Part shown: positions 54,844 to 64,000 of the stretch, piece after piece | Layout of the letters: each line of letters starts with the position of its first letter | How positions within the stretch are numbered: position 1 is the first letter of the stretch | Assembly (NCBI GenBank): GCA_021292165.1 | Contig: CM037879.1 | Location: 162,928,886 to 162,992,885 of the forward strand | DNA length: 64,000 nucleotides | From: Shinisaurus crocodilurus | Lineage: Eukaryota; Chordata; Lepidosauria; Squamata; Shinisauridae | Reading direction: 5' to 3' | The notes under the pieces: generated by a model | Database searches by the model: none | What the model was told of the DNA's origin: nothing | Seen by the model: only the letters and a program-made list of their open reading frames with translations | Position numbers and translations under genes: made by a program

Positions 54844-55608
54844 TGTGAAGGATCAACCCTGGATCCTTTGCGTGAGTTCGGCGCTTAACGGGTTAACCGG
54901 CACTGAGCTATAACCCGAACAAGCGCTGAAGACCGCCTGGGAGGCTTGCGCACACACGAGGAAACCAAAGTCCTTTAAATGACCAAATAAGGCTTTTATT
55001 TGTTTACACAAAACACGGAGCGGAACTAACAGCTTTCCAGGAATACTACAATGTCAACACAACCTTAGTTGACCCCTGCATTATCAATGAAACAGGCTCT
55101 TAGGCTAGCGTATTGAAGCTGGTCAGTTACCTTAGATCAGAGACGTTACGCTAGTCAGTTTCAGCCTGGCTCCGGGTCGGCCGATCCGGGGATGGGAGTG
55201 GCTTACTCCGGCTGCCGCTTGGAGGACGAATCTGGCCCCGAAGTACCCTGGGTTCCCAAACACCTGTTACCGGAAGGGAGAGGGGTTTTCTACCCCTGAG
55301 TTCCCGCTCTCCCCACCCTCCAGGTCAGGTGGGGCTTATGCCTGCCCCTTCGTATAAGGTGGGCTTATTCCTGCCCGGGAAGAAGGTGACGTACTGGTAC
55401 TTTGCAGCTCTTTGAGACTGCCCTGATAGTTTGATGGTTCTTGATGGTCCTTCCTTGGGGTTTGTGCATTTCCACCGAGGATCTCCATTGTTGGGGATGA
55501 CGGTCTGTCTGGCTGCTTCTCCTGTGACTGCATCCCCCCTTCCTCGCCCCCCTCCCTTGGGCGGAGACTGTGTGTGTGCGTGTAGACTCGTGTCAGGCTT
55601 TCTCCACA
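54844..55608 (-). mobile_element. Solo LTR of the same gypsy family
   Basis: On the minus strand it runs from TGTGGAGAAAGCC to GATCCTTCACA (765 bp) and shares blocks with the 741-bp LTRs: ggggtagaaaacccctctcc, ggcataagcccc and aaataaaagcc near the polyA site. It is flanked by the perfect 5-bp duplication AATAC (54839-54843 and 55609-55613). Clearly more diverged than the pair at 49129/52741, so older. It formed by LTR-LTR recombination. Confidence 0.92.
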
Positions 55609-55737
55609 AATACATAAATACTGTAAAATTACGGTAGTTAGAGCCATTAGATTTCTCAAAATGCTTTTTTTCAGATGACCAAGGATGCTTCTAGATGAAG
55701 TTTTTATTGTGCCATCACCCTGCCTCATTCACAGAAT

Positions 55738-55830
55738 AAAGATGTTTTGAACTTCAGCTCTCAGCATTCCTGATCATTGGCCATGCTGGCAAGGGCTTCT
55801 GGGAGTTGAAGTCTGAAACAGCTGAAGATC
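55738..55830. repeat. Degenerate palindromic MITE
   Basis: Arms TGTTTTGAACTTCAGCTCTC and GGGAGTTGAAGTCTGAAACA. Confidence 0.6.
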
Positions 55831-57294
55831 TACCCTCTGCCCAACCCAGGTCTAGATGACATCAGTGTCTTCCACTCATAACCCTCCTATATTTTCCCAC
55901 CATTTTTTCCACTTTTTTTTCTTACCACAGAAAATCCATTGAGGAGAAAAAGATGGAATTGAGGCACAAAGTCTTCTTATTCGGAGCACTAGGGGCCCTC
56001 AATTTGGAAGCACCCAGAATTTCTGATATGCTGTCATACTGGCCACCCATGAGTTGGACATCAAATATGCAGATCCCCTGCTGATTGCTGCTAGCCTAAA
56101 CTACTATCAGCAACCATCACACAAAATGAGCAACAACTTCTCCAAATCTGTAAGGAGCTTCCTGTTTTTCTTCTGGGTTTGTGACTCCCATCTCTGAGAA
56201 AATTGACCTAAACAGCACCTAATGGACCATGTTTGGATCAAAACTTTAAGTATCTTCAGCATGCAGACATAGCACCAAAAAATTATGACATACATAACTA
56301 GTTGCATACAGTTCTGAAGCAAAGCAGCTTGTAAACAGCTCAGCCCCCTTGTTCTACTTGTCTTCCATGTAAAAGAACTCAAAATACAGAAGCTTGAGGA
56401 AATGCTCATCCTGCAAGGTTTTCAACAAGATAGGAGCTCATCTCCTCATCCTCTACCCGCACCTCCCATGAGAGAAGAAATCTCCACCAAGATCCCCAGC
56501 AAGACTGGAGGCCAGCCACCCGGCCCCAGCTTCTTCCCCTTGCAGATGACAGTTTTGGTAGAGAAGAAACAGGTTGATATAAGTAATATTCGCAAAAGGA
56601 TCTTGCATTCTGACTCTCATATATGCACTTGATGCCTGCTTGGACCATCACAGGAATTAGACTTCGAAAGTTGGGAGAGATGCACTTACATTCCTTGTGC
56701 ACATCATCTGTCTACTTTGGTCAAAGATGCCTGCCTGTACTTTGGTTTGAATAACAATATTCTGAATCCATAGAAGCAAGAGAAATAGTAGTATTTACCC
56801 AGCAGGCAAAAGGTTCACTCACTGCTCATAACCAGCAGGGTAACACTCTGTGCTGAGGTTACTGTATATTTATCAAGGAAAGGCAAATAGGCTTGGGCAA
56901 AGAATGGGGGAAAATTGTCATTCAAATTAAGTGATAGGGTTGTATCCAACTGTGTCCATTCACCAGTGGAATCGTGTCTGCTAGTGGAATGGGGGGACCC
57001 TTCAGAGCAGATTTTAGGGAGTGTGTGAGTGCAAGTGGGAGGAGGGGGGAAAGGGGAAGTCCCATCATGTGAGCAGAAGTTCATTAGTGCAACATTGGAT
57101 GTCACCTATACTCATAGCTTAGTTAAGAAGAAAAACAAAACATGTATTACTTTGTTAAACTCCACACTGTTAAAAAGTTTCAGCATGTTTTTCTTTTTTC
57201 TAAGTTAAAATCACTAGGGGTTGATTCCAGACTTACCTAATCATACTTAGAGTAGACCCATTGAAATCAATGGCTAACTTAAGTCTACTCTTTG
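55831..57294. other. Intergenic, no gene recognised
   Basis: Short frames only. At 57220-57290 is a palindrome-type fragment (gacccattgaaatcaatgg). Confidence 0.45.
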
Positions 57295-57737
57295 GGCCAG
57301 TTTGCACGACCCAGGCTGTGAGCGGGGGAGGCACCAGGGGGCCGTCCGCGGGGTCCGGCGGGGTGCCGCAGACGACCTGCACCCCGCGTGTGTGGGCGGA
57401 TCCTGCAGTCCCCGCACTGCAGTGCGGGCCTCCCGGCGCTAGGGGGCGGGGGCTCGGGATGCCCAGAGGGGCCGTTTGCCCCTACAGGCCGGAGCAGCCG
57501 CAGCTCCGGCCGCTCTAGGCTGCTGCCTCTGTGCAGCCCCCGTGGGACGGCCGCCCGCTGTTCGCACGGCAGGGTGGCCACACGCGGTAGGGGCTTACCC
57601 CTCTACTGCCCATGGTCACTTTGCGTGTGTCCCGCGTGCGGCCGTCCCACAGGGGCGCCCCCGGTCGGCGTTTGCACGACACGGGAACCGTGGGGGACTT
57701 CTGCTCCCCCGCAGTTCCCGTGTCGTGCGAACACGTC
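57295..57737. mobile_element. GC-rich candidate DNA element with terminal hairpin
   Basis: A 443-bp block of very high GC stands out sharply from AT-rich flanks. The ends GGCCAGTTTGCACGAC and GTCGTGCGAACACGTC match as inverted repeats at 12 of 16 positions. The pentamer CTTTG flanks both sides (57290-57294 and 57738-57742). Near the right end, 57669-57731 forms a long hairpin (TTTGCACGACACGGGAAC paired with GTTCCCGTGTCGTGCGAA). Frames through it are low-complexity and match nothing. It could be a mobile element or a diverged GC-rich unit; family unknown. Confidence 0.5.
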
Positions 57738-57742
57738 CTTTG

Positions 57743-58271
57743 ACTAAATCTGGATCAAACTTAAATACACACACACAAAAGCCTCAGGGTCCTGGAAAAC
57801 TAGAAGGTTCTTTAGGGTTGGTGAGGTTCTCTACCCATGGTAGAATCACCCTACCCTTACAGAAAAATAATGGGGGTTAAAATGACCCCCAGCATCCCCC
57901 AAAACACTCTGAAGCAATGGCTGCATGTGTATACTGCCCTTTGCTGTTGCCTGCAGGTACTAATGGCTGGGAGGGGGAAGAATTGGGTGAGTGGTAAGAA
58001 GCCACTGGGTGGTGCCCCCTAGGCGTTGCAAATGCCTGACTTTAAATGAGAGGAAAGGTTCCATTTCTGGCTTTTTCCCATAAAAGGCTATAAGACTTCT
58101 TTAAAAATTGGGAGACATTTGGTTGATTTGGTAGTTTTTGGAGGGCTGTTTGTATAGTAACTGCTTGACATCTTGTTTTATGACTTTATCTTACTGTTTT
58201 AAAATATTGTATGCCACTCTGAATGTTAACTCTGGGAATACTGCAGCAGGCCAGCAGCCTTCCTGAAGTTC
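57743..58271. other. Intergenic, no recognised feature
   Basis: Nothing recognised on either strand. Confidence 0.45.
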
Positions 58272-58531
58272 TCTTTATTTTTATTTATTTGTTATTTATT
58301 TATTATATTTATACCCCGCCTTTTTTCCTGCAAGGAACCCAAGGCGGCTTACATAATCCTCCTCCTTTTCCTCTCCATTTTATCCTCACAACAACCCTGT
58401 GAGGTAGGTTAGACTGAGAGTCAGTGATTGGCCCAAAGTCACCCAGTGAGTTTCATGGCTGAGCGGGGACTAGAACCCAGATCTCCCGGGTCCCCGTCCA
58501 ACACTCTCACCACTACGCCACACTGGCTCTC
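58272..58531 (-). mobile_element. CORE-SINE (MIR-like), full length
   Basis: Inverted full copy from the (TTTA)n end to acgccacactggctctc. Confidence 0.85.
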
Positions 58532-59645
58532 GCCTGGCTGGCTCCCAGGAAATGGCAGGCAGGACAGCTCTGATGTATTTGTTAGTTTAAAAGATTTATG
58601 GACAGCTTTCCGGACATAGTGCTGTCATCCCTTCAGGTTCCAATTGCCTGCCAGTTCCTAAGAGAGCTGGCGGGCAAAAGCAGGGTTGGTATCAAGGATA
58701 GGCATGGTCGGGCACCTGCCGAGGGCCCACGCTCCAGCAGGAGCCACTGACAAGAACCCCCTGGAGTTGCTCCTCCTCTTCACCATTGCAACGATCTTGT
58801 TCTCCTGCCTCTTGCTCTGACCCAGACAGAGCAAGTGGTGGTGGTGGTGTGAAGAAGCAGTAGATGTCACTGCCTGCTTGCTCATTCGCTCACTGCCTGT
58901 TAAGAAAGAAATTGATAGCAATAATGGAAAAGAGGATCCAGGACCAATTGTAGTTGATAACAATGGTGGTGAGAAGGTAGACTCCCTGAGGGGGGCCATT
59001 GAGGGGGTCTTGCCCAAGGGCCCTCAAAACGTGGAGCTGGCATCTGCTAAATAAAATAAAATAAAATAGGGATAGACTTCACTCCAGTTACATGCACATA
59101 CAGCACAGATGCTCAGGGCCCAATTTTCTATACCCCAACAATAGTTTCAGTAGAAAAGGGGTACCACTTTGTCACTGAAAGGATTATTGGGGGGCTTAAC
59201 ACCCATGGGATTTTCATGTGGGGCATACTTAAATTAACTACATTCAATGTCATTTAAAATGGTGGATTTTTTTTTTCTTCATTCCTTCACACATACATAT
59301 ACCTACTGCTAATTGCTGCAAGAGCGGAACCAGAGAATTACTGTTCTTCTGGATAACCACCTATGTGTGTGTGTTTTTCCTATGTGGGAAGTAGGACAAT
59401 GGTTTAGGTTTCTGCCAGCACAACCTTATGCACTTTTAACCCCCTACTGAGTTCAATGGAACTTACTTCCTGCTACTTGTGTATAGCATTACATTTCTAT
59501 AGCTGGAATTAGTAGTAGAACTCTCACAATTCTAAAAAGGCACATATATTGATAAGGGGGGCCTGGAGGTATACAGTTAAAAGCCACACACACTCCATAA
59601 AGCTCAGGATTACTGTGAGTCAGCTATGTCTACTGCTGGAAGATA
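58532..59645. other. Intergenic, no gene recognised
   Basis: Only short frames and small AT-rich runs. Confidence 0.45.
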
Positions 59646-60480
59646 GAGATCTGGCCACTGTTTTTCATGCTTTGGTGCCCTCCAGATTAGACTATTGTAA
59701 TGTGCTCAGCCACTCACAGTAGGACCACCTTTGAACTTTGAAGATGGTTCAAAACCAGTTTGTACATCATGTAGCTGCCCACCTGTTAACAGTCATGGAG
59801 CAATATTCACACATATCATTTGTTTTGAAGCATCTTCATTTGCAGGCAAATTCAGCAGGGAAACAAGATGCAAGACCCATAGCCTCTGATATCCATATAC
59901 TAACTAATGCATGGAGTATTGGAAACAAACAGGATGAATTTGAACTCCTAATATGAGAAGGTAAATATAATCTGACAGGTATCACTGAGACTTGGTGAGA
60001 TGAGACCGAGACCTACACTTGGAAAATTATAATTTTTCAAAAGGAATACACCCAACAGAAAGGGAGGAGGAGCGTTATATGTAAAGAAGGGGTACACTTG
60101 CATGGAAATCCATGATTCTCAGAACAGAAACTCTGTTGAAAGCATCTGCCGGCTCCCCCTCCCCTTTTCTCAGGACCCCTTCCAGCTCTATGATTCTATG
60201 CACTGGTGCTAGTTCATTTCTAGGCCCAAATCAAAGTGTTGGTTCCTACCTTTAATGCCTTCTATGGCTCAAGTCCTGATAATCTCAGGGAGTGTCTTCT
60301 CCACCTGAAGCTCCCCGGCACTTATGGACTTCTGATGAAGACTTGCTCCAGGCTCAATCCCATGGGGAGACTAGACTAGCTGCCACCAGGAGCAAGGCCT
60401 TTTCTGTTGCAGCCCCTCTCCTGTGGACCCTACAGGGAGAGGTTTGTACTGCCTCCTCTCTGCTGGATTTCTGAAGGCAA
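59646..60480 (+). mobile_element. Nested LINE relics: L2 interrupted by a CR1-like fragment
   Basis: L2 RT remnants at about 59680-59850 (a decayed RLDYCN block) resume at about 60202-60480 (gcccaaatcaaagtgttggt; ttttctgttgcagcccctct). Between them, about 59880-60170 encodes decayed endonuclease-like pieces (SIGNKQDEFELL; a GITETW-like block), followed by the CR1-type end ccagctctatgattctatg. Confidence 0.6.
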
Positions 60481-60673
60481 GTAAAATCCTTTTTATTTCA
60501 ACTGGCCTTGAGAACTGACTGCTCTATTCCTGGTATTGTTTTTCTATGCAGTTTTTCGTGGTTTTGTTGTTTGGTATTTGCTTATTGTGTTAGTGTGTCA
60601 TTTTAATTTTGTAAACCGCTGTGCTATATTTACAAACAGAGGTATATAAATATTTAAAAATAAATGTAAAAAG

Positions 60674-60702
60674 GTGTGTGTGTGTGCGCGCGCGTGTGTG
60701 AA
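60674..60702 (+). repeat. (TG)n/(CG)n microsatellite
   Basis: Alternating purine-pyrimidine run gtgtgtgtgtgcgcgcgcgt, a Z-DNA-prone sequence. Confidence 0.85.
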
Positions 60703-61025
60703 ACCATATATTCCATCCTGAGCTCCTTGGAGGAATGTGAGGATAAAAATGTGATAAAAAAGAATAAAGTGACCCTTCTAAACCAGAAGAAAAATATAAA
60801 TAACTCTGAATAACCACAATTTAGCTTAGATTTATTCGATAAAGACTAGCATAATACAGATTGACTGAAGTCTGATAAAGCAGGACACTGCCCTAGTGTC
60901 TCTTATAAGTATTATGTCCTCCCCGAATGCTCGCATTCGCACTTTCCGCTACTACACCCTCCACCCGCACATCCTGCCTGCCAAAGTCTTGCTCACCACA
61001 ACCGCACCCTAACCCCCCCTCTCAC

Positions 61026-61047
61026 TCACACACACACACACACACAC
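61026..61047 (+). repeat. (CA)n microsatellite
   Basis: Dinucleotide run just upstream of the FOXO1 CpG island. Confidence 0.9.
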
Positions 61048-61059
61048 CCTACGTGTACT

Positions 61060-61629
61060 CCTCCTCCTCCTCCCTCTCACGAAGGGAGCGATAAACGCGA
61101 GGTCTTGATAGAAAGAGAACCCCCCACCCCGCCCTCAGAGCTGACAGGACTCCGGAGGGGCCCAGCGACTCTCGTCTTCTTTCCCAGTCGCAGACGCTTC
61201 TTGGTGTGGTGATGGCCGGGCGGCAGCCTCTGCTTTCTCGCTTTCCATTTCGGAGGCGAGCGAAAGAAACGAGTCGGGGGCAGGCGCCTTTCTCCACTGC
61301 GGGAGCGCGAGCCGCGACCGTCTCCCACAAGCCAGGCTCCGCCCCTGAGCGCCGCAAGGGGTGTTTCGGGACGGCCATTGGGCGGCTCGTCCCTTAGCTC
61401 CGGGCAGAAGGGGGCGGCGCTGGAGGTAGTCGCTCAGCCAGGCAACCGAACTTGTTGTGTCCGCAGCCGCCCGCCAGTCGCTCAGCGAAAGGCGGACGGC
61501 GGCGGCGGCAGCAGCTTCTCCGGTCTGCGTCTGGAGCTCGGCAGGAGGCCGCTGCCAAGCGAGCGAAGCCTCCCACCCTCCGCAGCCCGCCTCGCTCCTT
61601 CTCCTGCTTCTGCCGCGCCTTCCCCCGCC
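61060..61629 (+). promoter_or_regulatory. FOXO1: FOXO1 CpG island, promoter and 5' UTR
   Basis: Strongly GC- and CpG-rich sequence precedes the FOXO1 start and continues through exon 1. No convincing TATA box; long open frames on both strands here reflect base composition. Confidence 0.75.
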
Positions 61630-62199
61630 ATGGCTGAGGCGCCTCAACCCGTGGAGACCGACCCTGACTTTCAGCCGCTCGCCCGCCCCCGCTCCTGCAC
61701 TTGGCCGCTGCCCCGGCCGGAGCTTGCCCCGTCCAGCCCGGGACAGACGCCCACTCCGACTCCGGCGAGGGCCGCTTCCCCTTCCCGCTGCGTGAGGGTC
61801 GCGGCCCTCTGCGCCTCCTCGCCCGGCGGCGACTTGCTGAGCTTGCTGGAGGCTGGCGGCGGCGAGGGCTTCGAGGCGGGCGGCTCGGCTGCTGGCGCTG
61901 GCGCGGGAGAGCTCGGCGCTGCCGGAGGCTGCCTCTGCGGAGACTTCCCTTGCCTTCAGCACCCGCAGCAGCAGCAGCAGGCGGCGGGACCCGCCTTGGC
62001 CTCGGTGGCGGGCCCTCGCAAAAGCAGCTCGTCCCGCCGCAACGCCTGGGGCAACTTGTCATACGCGGACCTCATCACGAAGGCTATCGAGAGCGCCCCC
62101 GAGAAGCGGCTCACTCTCTCCCAGATCTACGAGTGGATGGTCAAGAACGTGCCCTACTTCAAGGACAAGGGGGACAGCAACAGCTCCGCCGGGTGGAAG
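61630..62199 (+). CDS. FOXO1: Forkhead box protein O1, coding exon 1 (partial gene)
   Basis: Transcription factor of the insulin/AKT pathway acting in the nucleus. Exon 1 encodes 190 codons from the ATG in a good context (GCCATGG). The N-terminus has [13 protein letters not shown] with Thr24, the first AKT site and 14-3-3 contact. A low-complexity Ala/Gly/Pro-rich region with five glutamines follows (about residue 114), then the first half of the forkhead domain from about residue 138 ([30 protein letters not shown]) to NSSAGWK. The donor AAG|GTGAGC at 62199/62200 is the conserved exon 1-2 junction inside the forkhead domain; the rest lies beyond the window. FOXO1 rather than FOXO3/4 is favoured by the N-terminal DPDFQPL block, the LCGDF motif and MRPS31 synteny. 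The linker is shorter and less alanine-rich than in mammals. Confidence 0.95.
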
Positions 62200-64000
62200 G
62201 TGAGCAAGCGGGGGTGGGTGGCTGGGTTTTGCACGCCCAACGCTACCTTGCAAAGTTTGCTTTGGCATGTAGGAAAAGTGCAGGGACGCAAGCTCTGCCT
62301 CACTCCTAACGATCTGCGTTGATCCGGCGGGGTAAGGCCGGCAAATGGGAGGATGGAGGTGGAAAGAACAGGACAATTGCACAGCATGATCCCTTCCCCA
62401 GCTTGGCAAATCTGCATATGCAGTGGGTAATTGCCGGCTCGCCCGCCCGTACTGCCTTTCCTTTTAGTTCGCGCCCCTTGTGTACTGACGCTGGGGCATG
62501 CCTGGGGGTGGGCGCTACGTGGGGTTTGTTTTCCTGTGTTTTCGGTCGGCATGACGAGTTTCAGCTCACGATGATCGCAAGTGAGGCGTAGCGAACCGGG
62601 AGACCGTTAGGCACTTATAGATCTGAGCAGGGGGCAGGTCCCCAGATACTTTTCTGCCTTCCTGCCTTTGTCAAAGTTAATAGTGCTGGATGTGTAACTC
62701 AGTAGGCAGCTGGCTTGCAAGTACAGCTGTGTCATTTCCTCTGGCAGATTTGAGAGGCCCTAAAAGTGACTGGGAATCAGTCCTGCATAGTTTGGTGGGG
62801 AACATCTCGGGCACTTCAAGAGTCGGCAGTTACTTGCTTTGTTCGACTGAGGTGTAGTCGGTGGTGAATTGAATACGTTACAGGTCTAGATGTAGGAACA
62901 TATGTGAGGTTGGTGCCTTGCCATATTGCTTCCGCCTAATTTAGTACCAAGGCAGATGCCTGTGTGTTCCTTCCCTGACCTGTTACAAAACATAGCAATT
63001 GCAATCTTCTGCATAGGCTAGCTTTGAGAGACTGTACAGTCTAGTAGAAACAAATATAATAACTCAGTTTCTCAGAAATGTAAACTTTCTCTGTGAAAGG
63101 AAATAGTTGCCACACACCTGTTTACTAATAACGTATATTTGTACAGATCACCCCTAGTATAAAGGAAAAGGACATGTTGGGATTCTTAACCTTTTGGTCT
63201 TCCTTACAATAGGTAAAATGTCGAAAGGTACAAAAATTTGATAGTTGATCTTGGGTCTGGGTAGCTTCTGATGGACCCTGAACTGGTCACTGGCCATGTA
63301 GGTACTGTGGGATCCAATATACTATGGATATTGCATACAGGATTTCCCAGGGGGGCAAATCAATTTTGGGCAGAGCAAAATTATATTTATTGATATTTAT
63401 TGGCAAAATGGGGGGGGGACTAAATTATTAATATATTAAGCAAAATTACTGCAGATTGGCAATAGATTTCTAGTAATATGGTTTGATAATTGAATTTTTT
63501 TTTAAAAAGCAACAACCGCCAACTGAACAGGGTAAGGGTAAGTAACTGGCAATCCCTGGGTCAAATTTTGCCTCTTTGGTTGTGCCATGTGACCAACCCA
63601 GAAGAAAAAGGAATGTGGATGAGCACAATGTGATAATGGGATTTGGCAGCAGGCCATTTTCCAGGAGGAAATGGAATATTGGTCCTGACTCCTAACATCC
63701 CTCACTCCCTTTAGAAAAAAGTAGCTGCTGACCAGGGTGCTATTTACTAGGTGCCCCAAAGTTATCTGGTGAGCAGTGTGTTAGCTAAGCAAATGATGAA
63801 GGGAAATTTCCAGATTCCGAAATTAAGTTTAAGTATTATCTTTAACTAACTGTGCCGTTGATACAATTCCTTGTCTCTTGTGCTGACTGGTTGGACTACA
63901 GTTCCAGCAACTGGACTTCACAAGTACAATGAACCATGCCAGAGATTTTCATTTTCAGTAAAGGGAACTAGGGAAGCCCACTTCACCCAGTTCATGGGCA
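62200..64000 (+). other. FOXO1: FOXO1 intron 1, start
   Basis: The first few hundred bases remain GC-rich. The rest shows no exon or recognised repeat. In mammals this intron is very long, so no further coding exon is expected here. Confidence 0.7.

Noticed and set aside
57261..57880. Coding gene in the GC-rich block
   Set aside because: Frames on both strands are Gly/Arg/Pro-rich and cross inverted-repeat structure; no motif or splice pattern.
61135..62062. Antisense ORFs of 275 and 222 codons across FOXO1 exon 1
   Set aside because: Low-complexity shadows of the GC-rich sense exon, with no recognisable domain.
1..64000. CRISPR array, bacterial operon or phage features
   Set aside because: The window is a eukaryotic nuclear sequence; repeats are interspersed or microsatellite, not spacer-separated.

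Overview
This is a vertebrate nuclear window, almost certainly from a lizard or close relative (Lepidosauria). Two orthologous host genes can be read: MRPS31 (mitochondrial ribosomal protein S31; seven coding exons, + strand, 8637-27801) and the first coding exon of FOXO1 (+ strand, 61630-62199). They have the same order and orientation as the MRPS31-FOXO1 neighbourhood of human 13q14. A GC-rich island at about 4500-5180, with a minus-strand splice donor, is a candidate first exon of the next gene in that synteny (SLC25A15), which would be transcribed leftwards out of the window. The species guess rests on repeat content: MIR-like CORE-SINEs, L2, CR1 and L1 fragments, and many palindromic hAT-type MITEs.

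Layout. 1-4.4 kb: repeats, including an L2 reverse-transcriptase relic. 4.5-5.2 kb: CpG island. 5.2-8.6 kb: SINEs and simple repeats. 8.6-29.2 kb: MRPS31, its repeat-filled introns and its 3' UTR. 29.2-37.6 kb: intergenic sequence with an L2 endonuclease relic and hAT MITEs. 37612-47489: a full-length, young class I (gamma-like) endogenous retrovirus. 49129-53481: a very young Ty3/gypsy element of the Gmr1 type. 54844-55608: a solo LTR of the same gypsy family on the opposite strand. 55.7-61 kb: SINE, LINE and MITE relics. 61.1-64 kb: FOXO1 CpG island, exon 1 and start of intron 1.

The retrovirus has 671-bp LTRs that differ at three positions, a 5-bp target duplication, a tRNA-Pro primer site, gag and pol in one frame separated by a single UAG, and a gamma-type env (CXXC and CX6CC). 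Gag and pol each carry one frameshift and env one in-frame stop. Between pol and env, where simple gammaretroviruses have nothing, lie three small ORFs: a tryptophan-rich 195-codon ORF starting directly after the pol stop, a 71-codon ORF in the same frame, and a 45-codon ORF with a predicted membrane span. A strong splice acceptor at 43624 is followed by no ATG until the start of the 195-codon ORF. This putative accessory module is the most interesting item in the window.

The gypsy element has LTRs differing at one position in 741, a tRNA-Leu primer site and one uninterrupted 905-codon ORF. It encodes a SCAN-like Gag, a CCHC knuckle, protease, the integrase zinc-binding domain and then RNase H. 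The integrase core and reverse-transcriptase palm are missing, removed by an in-frame deletion. It looks like a recently mobilised non-autonomous derivative with the integrase-before-RT order of Gmr1 elements.
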